Below are positions 1-8,796 of a DNA stretch of 17,892 bases, piece by piece. This DNA comes from an uncultured Clostridia bacterium (GTDB taxonomy: Bacteria > Bacillota > Clostridia > HGM11514). The notes beneath the pieces were generated by a model. The model was not told the DNA's origin, ran no database searches, and was given only the letters and a program-made list of their open reading frames with translations. The position numbers and the translations under genes are program-made. Position 1 is the stretch's first letter; the number at the start of each line of letters is the position of its first letter. The DNA lies in contig CAKSSZ010000010.1 in assembly GCA_934489915.1 (NCBI GenBank), forward strand, positions 1 through 17,892, read 5' to 3'.

Positions 1-609
1 GGACATGGATTCCCCATAGCGGCACTCTCTGTGATAGCGGATGGAAAGTGCAGAAAGAGGGCGATCCATGGGCGTGCAGTTGCAAACCAGATCGGCATAT
101 TCGGCGTTATTTAAATGTTGATTTTGATCAATAAAAGAGTAAGCCGCAAAAAAGCTCCCTGCCGGGGAGACCGGCAGCTTTTGCATCCGAAGCCGCTCCG
201 CACTCCCTTCTTCCGTAGGAAACAGGCGGGAAAGAGCAGGGTCGTAATCCCGTAAAATCTTCCGGTCTGAGACGTCTACCAACACCCAGTTGGTATCGAC
301 CCAGGCGCAAAGAAGGTGCTCCTTCCAAAATTCTGTCCGCCGGTAAAAAACTGCGCGATGGGGCGCAAAGGGGCGGGTACGGACTGTGACGGTATCACAG
401 GGAGCAATGGGGTGCAGGGTTGCCGCTTTCAGATCGCTGATTAAAAATGCGGTGTGCGTTTTTTGGTGCAGCTCCGGTGAAAATCCGCAGCCCTCGTTAT
501 GCTCCCGGCTGATTTGCTGGGATTGGCGCAGCAGGGCGCTGTATTTGATCTGATCCCGCAAATCACATTCATAGCCGTTGATTTTTACCTGTTTTTCAAA
601 CCATTGCAT
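1..609 (-). CDS. Acyl-ACP thioesterase (FatA/FatB-like), 3' end cut by window edge
   Basis: This reading frame is open for 203 codons from an ATG at 609-607 to the window edge, so the C-terminus is missing. Known role of the family: hydrolysis of acyl-ACP to free fatty acid in the cytoplasm, ending or diverting fatty acid synthesis. The protein begins MQWFEKQVKINGYECDL and has the layout of a double hot-dog thioesterase: a first hot-dog region up to about residue 130, then the second-domain motif D-x-N-x-H-x-N-N-x-x-Y (SFIDQNQHLNNAEY, about residues 157-170), whose Asn and His are the expected catalytic residues. An AAAGGG ribosome binding site overlaps the polC stop codon, 14 bp upstream, so it is probably the last or a late gene of the uppS-polC operon and translationally coupled. 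The assignment rests on the motif and general pattern; chain-length preference cannot be read. Confidence 0.82.
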   Translation of the reverse strand, partial: MQWFEKQVKINGYECDLRDQIKYSALLRQSQQISREHNEGCGFSPELHQKTHTAFLISDLKAATLHPIAPCDTVTVRTRPFAPHRAVFYRRTEFWKEHLLCAWVDTNWVLVDVSDRKILRDYDPALSRLFPTEEGSAERLRMQKLPVSPAGSFFAAYSFIDQNQHLNNAEYADLVCNCTPMDRPLSALSIRYHRECRYGESMS

Positions 610-623
610 ATTGCTTCATCCCT

Positions 624-3600
624 TTAGAAAAAAGTCATTTGGCTGGATTCGTCCATGCCCTCCAGGCAGCCTTGGCTGCGGAGTGTTTCCACTACGGTTT
701 TGGTGAGCTTTGCCCGCAGCTGCAGATCCTCAATAGAAAAGAACGGTTCCTCCTTCCGGGCGGCGACAATGGCTTTTGCCGCATTGTCTCCCAATCCGCT
801 CAATGCGTTCAGAGAGGGGCGGATTTTATCCTTTCCTTCCGGCTGAAACCGGACGCTGTCCGACAGCTCCAGGCTGATGGGCAGGAAGCTGATTCCCCGG
901 GCATACATTTCAATGCACATTTCCAAAATGGTCACCATGTTTTTATCCTTTGCGGTGGGCTTATCCATGGTTTCCAGCTCTCTTTTTTTTGCCTTGGCGG
1001 CTTCGGCGCCCTTGCACATAAATTCCGCATTAAAATCATCCGCACGTACGGAAAAGTAGGTGGAATAATATTCTGCCGGATAATTCACCTTAAAGTAGGC
1101 GATCCGGAATGCCATGGTTACATAGGCCACGGCATGAGCCTTGGGGAACATATACTTGATTTTTTTACAGGAATCAATGTACCAGTCCTCTACGCCGTGT
1201 TCCCGCATCAGACCTTCCTGTTCCTCAGTCAGCCCCTTCCCCTTCCGGACGCTTTCCATAATTTTAAAAGAGGCTAAGTTGGGCAGCCCTTTGCGGATCA
1301 GGAAGCCCATAATATCGTCACGGGTGCAGATGACGTCCATCAGGGTCAGCCCGTCGTTTACAATCAGATCCTGGGCATTGCCCAGCCACACGTCCGTTCC
1401 GTGGGACAGGCCGGAAATACGCACCAGCTCGGCAAAGGAGGTGGGTTTGGTATCCACTAACATCTGCCGGACGAATTTTGTGCCGAATTCCGGCACGCCG
1501 AAGGTTCCTACCGGGGAATTGATTTGCTCCGGCGTTACGCCTAATGCCTCCGTGCCGGTAAACAGGCTCATGGTGGGGGCGTCGTCCAGGCGGATTTGTG
1601 TGGCGTCAATGCCGGTTAAATCCTCCAGCATACGAATAACGGTCGGATCGTCGTGTCCCAGAATATCCAGCTTCAACAGGTTTTTATCAATGGAGTGATA
1701 TTCAAAATGGGTGGTGATGATGTCCGATTCTCTGTCGTCTGCCGGGTGCTGGATGGGGCAAAAGTTGTAAATTTCATTATCCTTCGGTACGATAATAATA
1801 CCGCCCGGGTGCTGCCCTGTTGTGCGCTTGACCCCGGTGCATCCTAATGCCAGACGGTCCTTTTCTGCATTGTTCAGATTGCGGCCGGTTTTTTCAATGT
1901 ATTTCAGCACATATCCGTAAGCGGTTTTTTCCGCAACGGAGCCAATGGTACCGGCACGGAACACATGCCCTTCTCCAAACAGCACCTCGGTGTATTTGTG
2001 AGCTACCGGCTGATAATCGCCGGAGAAATTCAGGTCAATATCCGGTTCTTTATCCGCATTAAAGCCCAAAAAGGTTTCAAAGGGAATGTCGTGTCCGTCT
2101 TTTTTCATTTCCGTGCCGCAGTTCGGGCAATTTTTATCGGGCATATCGCAGCCGGAGCCGTAAGAACCGTCCAAAATAAATTCGGAATACTGACAGTGCG
2201 GGCAAACATAGTGGGGTGCAAGCGCATTGACCTCGGTAATGCCTGCCATAAATGCCACCAGGGAAGAACCGACCGACCCCCGGGAGCCGACCAGGTAACC
2301 GTCTGCATTGGATTTTGCCACCAGCTTTTGAGCAATCATATACATGACGGCAAAGCCGTTGTCCACAATCGGGCGCAGCTCCCGCTCCATTCTGGTTGCC
2401 ACAATTTCCGGCAGGGGGTCTCCGTAGATACGCCGTGCCTTTTGGTAGCACATTTCGGTTAAATCCTCCGGTGCATGCTCCATTTTCGGCGGGAAGGTTT
2501 CCTTGGGAGTGGGGCGGATGACTTCAATCATATCTGCAATCTTGTTGGGATTGGTAATGACCACCTCCTCCGCCTCTTCCGGAGAAAGATAAGAAAATTC
2601 AGCCAGCATTTCTTCGGTAGTGCGGAAATAAAGGGGCGCCTGAAAGCCGGCGTCATTGAAGCCCTGTGCAGTCAGTAAAACCTCCCGGAAAATAGCATCC
2701 TCCGGGTTTAGAAAATGTACATCGCAGGTTGCCACGACTAATTTATTGTGTTTTTTCCCCAACGCAATGATTTCCCGGTTTAGGTCGATCAGAGCCTGTT
2801 CATTGGGGACAATCCCGTTACGCACCATAAACTGATTGTTCCCCAGGGGCTGAATTTCATAATAATCGTAAAAATGAGCTAAGGCCTCAATTTCTTCTGC
2901 CGGTTTCTTTTGCAGCAGCGCCTGGTACAGCTCGCCCGCTTCACAGGCAGAGCCGATGATCAGCCCTTCCTTATGCTTTAAGTATTCGCTTTTGGGGATC
3001 CTGGGGGTGCGGTAAAAATATTTCAAATGCGCCAGGGAAACCAGCTTGTATAAATTTTTCAGTCCCGTCAGGTTTTGTACTAAAATGACCGCATGGTATG
3101 CCTTGGATTTGGATACGTTTGCGGTGGTTGCCAAGGCGGTGTTTAATTCCTGAATGTAAGAAACGGAATGATTTTCCTGCAGCAGCACAAAGCATTTTTG
3201 CAAAATGCCGGCTGCTGCCGCTGCATCATCGCAGGCCCTATGGTGATTTTCCAGGCTCACACCCAAGTGTTTTGCTACTATATTTAATTTGTGCCGACCC
3301 AATTCCGGGAACATTGCCCGGGATAGCTCCAAGGTGTCAAGCACTGTGTACTCTGTCGGGAAATGCTGCCGGCGGCATGCCTCCCGCAAAAATGACATGT
3401 CGAAAGAGGCGTTGTGCGCAACCATCACCCCGTCTTGAGAAAATTCCAAAAATCGGGGGAGAATTTCCGTAATATCGGGGGCGTCTTCTACCATGGTGTC
3501 GGTAATGCCGGTCAGTTCCACAATGTTGGCGGGGATGGGTCTGCCGGGATTTACAAACTCGGAAAAGGTGTCCACAATTTTCCCGTTTTGCAGCTTGACG

Positions 3601-4694
3601 GCGCCGATTTCAATGATTTCATCGCTGATGGGAGAAAGACCGGTGGTTTCTAAATCAAATACAATAAAGGTATCGTCAAAGGAAACGTCCTTGTGGCCGG
3701 AAACAATGTCCGGCGTGTCGTTGACCAGATATGCTTCCACTCCGTAAATAATTTTGATCCCACTGTCTCCTGCCGCTTTAAAAGCAAGGGGAAAGCTTTG
3801 CAGCACACCGTGGTCGGTGATGGCAATGGCAGGGTGCCCCCAGGAGATGGCGGTTTTCACCAGATCCCCGGCAGGGGCGATGGCGTCCATGGCGCTCATT
3901 TGGGTATGCAGGTGCAGCTCCACCCGCTTTTTTTCAGCCAAATCCTTACGGGTTTCCTTTTTACCCAGCATAATATGCCGGATCATAATGACCGTTTCCC
4001 GGTCGTATTTATCCTCGCTTAAATCCCCTTTTACAAGAATTTGTTCTCCTGCCTTCAGGCCGTCATCCAACCCTTTTTCATAGGTTTTATCGCAAATGAG
4101 CTTACAGTTGATGGAGAAGGACAAATCGGTAATGCTGACAGTATAGATCAGCATCCCCCGGCGGGTTTCCCGTTTATCAATTTTAAAAATAGAGCCTTCG
4201 GCAATCACGGTCCCGTATTCCTGCCCCAGTTCAGCAAGAGGAATTGGCTTTCCTTTAAATGTTTTTCCGTAAATAACGCTGCCGGTGCCTTTTTTCTGAG
4301 AGACGGCGGTTTGCGCCTGAGAGGTATATTGCTTTAACCGATCGGCTTGCTCCTGTTCAAATTGCTGAACGGCATCCTCCCGAGGGGGTGCGGAGACTGC
4401 GGCGTCCGCCTGGGACAGCAGCTCCCCCCACTCTGCCTCCTCCGCAGGGGTGGCAGCCGGGTCCGGCGCAGCGTCCGGGTAACGCAGATCAAGCTTCATC
4501 TCATTTAAATTCAGCTCGTTCTTTAGCTGCAGCTCCAGCTGTGTGATCATTGCCGGGGAGACCGTTTCCCGGCAGCGAATACAAAGCTTCATGGTTCGTT
4601 TTTGTAAATGAATCACACTTTCCGGCAGCAATTCTCCTTCTGCTATGGCGGGAGGGACGGAAAGCCCCGGTAACATTCTGATCAAATCTTTCAT
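624..4694 (-). CDS. polC: DNA polymerase III alpha subunit, PolC type
   Basis: Replicative DNA polymerase of low-GC Gram-positives, with built-in 3'-5' proofreading. At 1356 residues it is slightly shorter than Bacillus PolC (about 1437), mostly in the N-terminal region. Domains in order: N-terminal domain with a low-complexity Ala/Glu/Gln linker (about 75-130), OB fold (about 140-245), first part of the PHP domain (ELHLHTQMS, about 258), inserted DEDDh exonuclease (FDLETTG about 347, AHNASFD, and RACDDA), second PHP part, then the polymerase core with GSRGSVGSS, a Cys-rich zinc-finger-like segment (CPHC...CPNC, about 829-861) and the catalytic PDIDLNFS (about 887). The last residues QMTFF match the beta-clamp-binding motif at the end of PolC proteins (QxxLF type). 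The ATG at 4694 follows AGGAGA with good spacing, 17 bp after ispG. No disruption is seen. Confidence 0.98.
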   Translation of the reverse strand: MKDLIRMLPGLSVPPAIAEGELLPESVIHLQKRTMKLCIRCRETVSPAMITQLELQLKNELNLNEMKLDLRYPDAAPDPAATPAEEAEWGELLSQADAAVSAPPREDAVQQFEQEQADRLKQYTSQAQTAVSQKKGTGSVIYGKTFKGKPIPLAELGQEYGTVIAEGSIFKIDKRETRRGMLIYTVSITDLSFSINCKLICDKTYEKGLDDGLKAGEQILVKGDLSEDKYDRETVIMIRHIMLGKKETRKDLAEKKRVELHLHTQMSAMDAIAPAGDLVKTAISWGHPAIAITDHGVLQSFPLAFKAAGDSGIKIIYGVEAYLVNDTPDIVSGHKDVSFDDTFIVFDLETTGLSPISDEIIEIGAVKLQNGKIVDTFSEFVNPGRPIPANIVELTGITDTMVEDAPDITEILPRFLEFSQDGVMVAHNASFDMSFLREACRRQHFPTEYTVLDTLELSRAMFPELGRHKLNIVAKHLGVSLENHHRACDDAAAAAGILQKCFVLLQENHSVSYIQELNTALATTANVSKSKAYHAVILVQNLTGLKNLYKLVSLAHLKYFYRTPRIPKSEYLKHKEGLIIGSACEAGELYQALLQKKPAEEIEALAHFYDYYEIQPLGNNQFMVRNGIVPNEQALIDLNREIIALGKKHNKLVVATCDVHFLNPEDAIFREVLLTAQGFNDAGFQAPLYFRTTEEMLAEFSYLSPEEAEEVVITNPNKIADMIEVIRPTPKETFPPKMEHAPEDLTEMCYQKARRIYGDPLPEIVATRMERELRPIVDNGFAVMYMIAQKLVAKSNADGYLVGSRGSVGSSLVAFMAGITEVNALAPHYVCPHCQYSEFILDGSYGSGCDMPDKNCPNCGTEMKKDGHDIPFETFLGFNADKEPDIDLNFSGDYQPVAHKYTEVLFGEGHVFRAGTIGSVAEKTAYGYVLKYIEKTGRNLNNAEKDRLALGCTGVKRTTGQHPGGIIIVPKDNEIYNFCPIQHPADDRESDIITTHFEYHSIDKNLLKLDILGHDDPTVIRMLEDLTGIDATQIRLDDAPTMSLFTGTEALGVTPEQINSPVGTFGVPEFGTKFVRQMLVDTKPTSFAELVRISGLSHGTDVWLGNAQDLIVNDGLTLMDVICTRDDIMGFLIRKGLPNLASFKIMESVRKGKGLTEEQEGLMREHGVEDWYIDSCKKIKYMFPKAHAVAYVTMAFRIAYFKVNYPAEYYSTYFSVRADDFNAEFMCKGAEAAKAKKRELETMDKPTAKDKNMVTILEMCIEMYARGISFLPISLELSDSVRFQPEGKDKIRPSLNALSGLGDNAAKAIVAARKEEPFFSIEDLQLRAKLTKTVVETLRSQGCLEGMDESSQMTFF

Positions 4695-4711
4695 TGGTAT
4701 TCTCCTGATTG

Positions 4712-5749
4712 TTATAATTGGTCAATTTCATCCAGTAAAGCTGCTACGGCTTCGTTTTCCGATACCTTTCGCACGATTTCCCCGTGCTTAAAGAGCAGCA
4801 TGCAGCCCTTGCCGCCTGCCAGTCCCAGGTCGGCGTCTTTCGCCTCTCCCGGTCCGTTGACGGCGCAGCCCATGACGGCAACTTTTATGGTTTTTGGGCA
4901 ATGCTCCACCGCTTTTGTAACTGCCTCCGCAATGGGGATTAAGTTCACGTTGCACCGGGCGCAGGTGGGGCAGGACACTACAGTAACGCCTGAGTTGCGC
5001 AGCCCGGCGGCTTTGAGCAGCTCTTTGGCGCAGCGTACTTCCTCCACCGGGTCGGCGGTGAGGGAGACCCGAATGGTATCGCCGATGCCGTCCAGCAGCA
5101 GCGCACCGATTCCCATGGCTGATTTTATGATGCCCCCGTATTGGGTGCCGGCTTCGGTAACGCCCACGTGAAGAGGATAATCGCAGGCCTGGCGCATCAA
5201 CCGATAGGCTGCGACCGTATCCGCCACGGAAGAGGATTTTAAAGAAACTGCAATTTGATCAAAGTCGCATTGCTCCAGCATACGGATATGCCCTAAGGCG
5301 CTTTCCACCATAGCCTCCGGACAGGGGCGGCCGTAGCGTTCCAGCAGCGCCGGCTCCAAGGAGCCGCCGTTAACGCCGATGCGGATGGGAACTCCCTTTT
5401 GCTTTGCCATGGCAGCAACTGCCTTGACCCGATCCATAGAGCCGATGTTCCCCGGGTTAATCCGGATTTTGTCAATTCCCTGCTCCATGCAGCATAAGGC
5501 AAGGCGATAATCAAAATGAATATCCGCAACCAATGGAACCGAAGTCTGTTCCTTGATGGATTCGACGCATTGCGCCGATTGCAGATCCGGGACTGCCAGC
5601 CGAATAATTTCACAGCCGGCGTCCTCCAGTTTCCTGATTTGAGCAAGGGTTGCGGGAATGTTTTTTGTTTTTGTATTGGTCATTGATTGGATGGAAACCG
5701 GAGCGCCGCCGCCGCAGGGTACGGTCCCGATCATAATTTGTTTACTCAT
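4712..5749 (-). CDS. ispG: 4-hydroxy-3-methylbut-2-en-1-yl diphosphate synthase (flavodoxin)
   Basis: Penultimate enzyme of the MEP isoprenoid pathway: a [4Fe-4S] enzyme that reductively opens methylerythritol cyclodiphosphate to HMBPP. The 345-residue length fits the two-domain bacterial form without the plant-type insertion. The N-terminal TIM-barrel half shows PVSIQSMTNT, ADIHFDYRLAL and RINPGNIG. The C-terminal cluster domain has the cluster ligands: CPTC (about 258-261), then GCAVNGPGEA (Cys about 294, Glu about 300). The ATG at 5749 has AAGGAAG upstream. It lies 13 bp after rseP and 17 bp before polC, so it is co-transcribed. Having dxr two genes upstream supports a shared isoprenoid supply for UppS in the same operon. 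Confidence 0.97.
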   Translation of the reverse strand: MSKQIMIGTVPCGGGAPVSIQSMTNTKTKNIPATLAQIRKLEDAGCEIIRLAVPDLQSAQCVESIKEQTSVPLVADIHFDYRLALCCMEQGIDKIRINPGNIGSMDRVKAVAAMAKQKGVPIRIGVNGGSLEPALLERYGRPCPEAMVESALGHIRMLEQCDFDQIAVSLKSSSVADTVAAYRLMRQACDYPLHVGVTEAGTQYGGIIKSAMGIGALLLDGIGDTIRVSLTADPVEEVRCAKELLKAAGLRNSGVTVVSCPTCARCNVNLIPIAEAVTKAVEHCPKTIKVAVMGCAVNGPGEAKDADLGLAGGKGCMLLFKHGEIVRKVSENEAVAALLDEIDQL

Positions 5750-5762
5750 TGGTACACTTCCT

Positions 5763-6812
5763 TTATGTGAATAGCTTTACAATATCCTGATAAGTCACGG
5801 CAATCATCAACAGCAGCAAAAGAGCCATGCCAACCATGTGTACAATGCCTTCCCGTTCGGGAGGGATGGGCTTGCGGCGGATCAGCTCCACCAGCAGAAA
5901 GAACACCCGCCCGCCGTCTAAAGCCGGGAAGGGCAGTAAATTAAATACCCCAAGGTTCACGGCGATTAAAGCGGTCAGAGAAATCAGATCCAAAATTCCC
6001 GCCTGTACCGATTTGCCGATTTCGTTGACAATGCCTACCGGGCCGGACATATCGGAAAAGCTGACCTGCCCCCGGAAAATACTTACAAAAGAATAAAGCA
6101 CCAGACGCACCGTCAGAAAGCATTGGTAAAAAGCACGTTCCAGCACGGTGAACACCGTGTTTTTTGCCTGCTTCATCTGATAGCCGACTAAATATTGCTG
6201 ATAGGAAACAGGGTTGCCGTCTGCATCCTTTCTTTCTACTGTTTCCAGCTTGGGGGTGATGGTTTTGGTCAGGCGCTGTCCGTCCCGCTCCAACACTAGC
6301 TCCATTTCACCGTATCCGGCTTTGTACATTTCAAATTGCAGCTCGGAGGGGATGTGAACCCGATGTCCGTTGACCCGGATAATTTTATCACCCGCTTCAA
6401 AGCCGGCGGCTTCGGCGGGGGTATCCGGCAGAACCTGATCCACAATGTTAGTGGAAACAACCGAACCGGAACAGGAGTACAAAAGAATATAAAGCAAAAA
6501 GCCCAGCAAAATATTCATCAGTGCGCCGGCCACCATGACCAGCATTCTTGCCCAGGGGCTTTTGTTGCAGAGCGCCCCGCTGTTGTCAGAGGACTCATCC
6601 TCTCCTTCCATGCTGCAATATCCTCCGATGGGCAGCAAACGGAGAGAATACCGGGTACCTCCTTTGGTAAAGGAGCAGAGCTTCGGTCCCATGCCGATTG
6701 CAAATTCGTGGACGGTAACGCCAACAGCTTTTGCGGCGGCAAGATGCCCTGCCTCGTGGACTGCAATTAACACGCCGAACACAATGACGGCGGCAACAAT
6801 GGTTAAAATCAT
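5763..6812 (-). CDS. rseP: RIP metalloprotease RseP/RasP (site-2 protease)
   Basis: Intramembrane zinc metalloprotease of the M50B family. In Bacillus, RasP cleaves anti-sigma factors and leftover signal peptides within the membrane. The 349-residue protein has the zinc motif HEAGH at residues 19-23 in the first transmembrane helix, a following membrane segment (MLVMVAGALMNILLGFLLY), a single PDZ domain (about 120-190, GFEAGDKIIRVNG), then a helix with the third zinc-ligand motif NLLPFPALDGGR (Asp about 297) and a last helix near the C-terminus. One PDZ domain and this length are usual for Firmicutes. AAAGGAG precedes the ATG, 19 bp after the dxr stop. The uppS-cdsA-dxr-rseP order is conserved in many bacteria. 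The substrate here is not evident. Confidence 0.96.
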   Translation of the reverse strand: MILTIVAAVIVFGVLIAVHEAGHLAAAKAVGVTVHEFAIGMGPKLCSFTKGGTRYSLRLLPIGGYCSMEGEDESSDNSGALCNKSPWARMLVMVAGALMNILLGFLLYILLYSCSGSVVSTNIVDQVLPDTPAEAAGFEAGDKIIRVNGHRVHIPSELQFEMYKAGYGEMELVLERDGQRLTKTITPKLETVERKDADGNPVSYQQYLVGYQMKQAKNTVFTVLERAFYQCFLTVRLVLYSFVSIFRGQVSFSDMSGPVGIVNEIGKSVQAGILDLISLTALIAVNLGVFNLLPFPALDGGRVFFLLVELIRRKPIPPEREGIVHMVGMALLLLLMIAVTYQDIVKLFT

Positions 6813-6831
6813 GGGTTCTCCTTTCTGGTCT

Positions 6832-7977
6832 TCAGCCGATCCGGGCGGCGGTTTCTTCCCGCGCCCATCGGTCTGCCTCTAACAGTTCTTCTAAAGAAGG
6901 AGCGGCAAGAGGGATGTGAGCGTTCATGGTTTGTTCAATTTGATCCGGGATCTCCAAAAAAGAAATCCGGTTGTTTAAAAAGGCGTCTACGGCAATTTCA
7001 TTGGCAGCGTTCATGACGCAGGGCATAGAGCCGCCCTTCTCCCCTGCCTGATACGCCAAATGTAGGCATCGGAAGGTATCCGGATCGGGGGGGGCAAAGG
7101 TGAGAGCGCCGCATTGAAAAAAGTCCAGCTCCTTTGCCGGGCAGGGGAGCCGTTCCGGATAGGTCAGCGCCAGCTGAATGGGCAGGCGCATATCTGCCGT
7201 CCCCAGCTGGGCAATGACGCCGTGATCCCGTAGCTGCACCATGGAATGGATGACGCTTTGCCGATGAACCAGCACTTGAATCTGATCCAAAGACACGCCA
7301 AACAGCCATTTTGCTTCCAGTACTTCCAGCCCCTTATTCATTAGTGTAGCAGAATCAATGGTGATTTTTCGCCCCATAGTCCAGTTGGGGTGCTTTAATG
7401 CGTCTGCCGCAGTGACAGCGCCCAATTCCTCCCGCTTTTTCCCGAAGAAAGGACCGCCGGAGGCAGTGAGTAATATTTTTTCCAGGTAAGGACGGTTTCC
7501 TTCCAGACACTGAAAGATAGCGGAGTGCTCACTGTCAACCGGGAGGATGGAAACGCCTTCTTCCTTTGCCGCCTGCATGACCAGCTCCCCTGCCATCACC
7601 AGCGTTTCTTTATTGGCAAGGGCAATGGTTTTTCCGGCACGGATGGCAGCCAGCGTAGGCTGCAGCCCGACGCTGCCCATCAAAGAGGTGACCACAAGAT
7701 CTGCTTCCGGCAGGCAAGCGGCTTCCAGTAAGCCGTTCATGCCCTGCACAATTTTTGTAGAGGTGTCCTGCACCCGTACCCGCAGATCTTGATATGCCTC
7801 CGGCTGAAAAACGGCGCACAGCTTTGGGTGCAAGGTGCGGATCTGTTGTTCTAACAGGGCGACATTCCGGTTGGCAGCCAATGCACAAACCGTTACTCCT
7901 TCCAAACCTTGCACTACCTCTACGGTTTGGGTGCCGATGGAGCCGGTGGAGCCTAAGATTACAATTTTTTTATCCAA
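6832..7977 (-). CDS. dxr: 1-deoxy-D-xylulose 5-phosphate reductoisomerase (TTG start)
   Basis: Second enzyme of the MEP pathway: NADPH- and divalent-metal-dependent conversion of DXP to methylerythritol phosphate. Visible motifs are the Rossmann loop GSTGSIG (residues 9-15), ANKETLV, the metal-binding PVDSEHSAIFQ (Asp about 147, Glu about 149), LTASGGPFFG, HPNWTMG, and NKGLEVLEA with the third acidic metal ligand, followed by the C-terminal helical domain. I chose TTG at 7977-7975 because GAGGAA sits six bases upstream and the product then begins MDKKIVILGSTG, the family's usual N-terminus. An upstream in-frame TTG at 7998 (7 more residues) overlaps the end of cdsA and has no good ribosome binding site. 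The chosen start gives 381 residues, a normal length. It lies 10 bp after cdsA and 19 bp before rseP. Confidence 0.96.
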   Translation of the reverse strand: MDKKIVILGSTGSIGTQTVEVVQGLEGVTVCALAANRNVALLEQQIRTLHPKLCAVFQPEAYQDLRVRVQDTSTKIVQGMNGLLEAACLPEADLVVTSLMGSVGLQPTLAAIRAGKTIALANKETLVMAGELVMQAAKEEGVSILPVDSEHSAIFQCLEGNRPYLEKILLTASGGPFFGKKREELGAVTAADALKHPNWTMGRKITIDSATLMNKGLEVLEAKWLFGVSLDQIQVLVHRQSVIHSMVQLRDHGVIAQLGTADMRLPIQLALTYPERLPCPAKELDFFQCGALTFAPPDPDTFRCLHLAYQAGEKGGSMPCVMNAANEIAVDAFLNNRISFLEIPDQIEQTMNAHIPLAAPSLEELLEADRWAREETAARIG

Positions 7978-7987
7978 AGTAAATTCC

Positions 7988-8785
7988 TCATTTCGCAAGC
8001 AATGTAAAACAGGTTAAAAAGAGGCAAACGGTGGGAGCGGTTAATAAAATACTGTCAAACCGATCCATTACCCCTCCGTGTCCCGGCATCAGATTCCCGA
8101 AATCCTTTACAGAATGCTCCCGTTTGATCCAGGAGGCGGTTAAGTCGCCGATCTGCGCCAGCAATCCCAAAAGAATCCCCAGCGCCAGCATTGCCGGAAA
8201 GGAGACGGTAAAACGGGTGTTGAGATAAAGCCCGTAAAGCAGCGCCGAAAGCGTAGTGCCTACAATGCCGCCTACTGCGCCGGCTACTGTTTTGTGGGGG
8301 CTGATTTCCGGGCATAGCTTTCGTTTGCCGAAGGCGCGGCCGGTAAAATAGGCAAAAGTGTCAGTCAGCCAGGCGCCGCCCAAAACCAGCCAAAGGGCAT
8401 AGAGACCCCAGTCGCTTTCCCGCACCCACACCAGGCATGCCAGAGAGCAGGGTAAATAAATCTGAAAAAAGAAAAAATCGGTGAGCGCAGAAAAGGAAAG
8501 CCCCCCTTTGCGGGAAAGCATTACTCCCATTCCCAAAACCAGGTAAACAAAGAGCAATCCAATGATTTTGACAGGATCCGAAAAAAAGGGAATGGCTGCG
8601 CCGACGATGTACCCCGCCAGACACAAAAGCTGATGCTTTCTGTAATAAAAGGCACGGTACAGCTCAAATAACCCGATCACAGCGATCAGAGCCGCTGCAA
8701 TTTTTAATATCAAAAGCTTGCCGCATAGCAGGACTCCGAACAAAATGACCAAGGCTGCTGCGGCAGAAAGAATTCTTGTTTTCAT
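7988..8785 (-). CDS. cdsA: Phosphatidate cytidylyltransferase (CDP-diglyceride synthase)
   Basis: Integral membrane enzyme that makes CDP-diacylglycerol from phosphatidate and CTP, the branch point for membrane phospholipids. The 265-residue protein is almost entirely hydrophobic with several membrane segments starting from residue 1. Near the C-terminus (about 220-245) it carries the family signature S-x-x-K-R-x4-K-D-x-x-x-x-x-P-x-H-G-G-x-x-D-R-x-D, read here as SWIKREHSVKDF then MPGHGGVMDRFD. The ATG at 8785 has a strong AGGAGG site that overlaps the uppS stop codon, giving an 11 bp gap and likely translational coupling. The next gene, dxr, starts within 10 bp. Confidence 0.97.
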   Translation of the reverse strand: MKTRILSAAAALVILFGVLLCGKLLILKIAAALIAVIGLFELYRAFYYRKHQLLCLAGYIVGAAIPFFSDPVKIIGLLFVYLVLGMGVMLSRKGGLSFSALTDFFFFQIYLPCSLACLVWVRESDWGLYALWLVLGGAWLTDTFAYFTGRAFGKRKLCPEISPHKTVAGAVGGIVGTTLSALLYGLYLNTRFTVSFPAMLALGILLGLLAQIGDLTASWIKREHSVKDFGNLMPGHGGVMDRFDSILLTAPTVCLFLTCFTLLAK

Positions 8786-8796
8786 TTTTCTGCCTC

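Noticed and set aside
128..328. 66-codon minus-strand ORF
   Set aside because: It is another frame of the acyl-ACP thioesterase on the same strand. The thioesterase frame is open to the window edge and carries the family motif.
639..1277. 212-codon plus-strand ORF inside the polC region
   Set aside because: Antisense to the well-conserved C-terminal part of PolC, low-complexity and Cys/His/Phe-rich as expected of a shadow frame, with no family motif.
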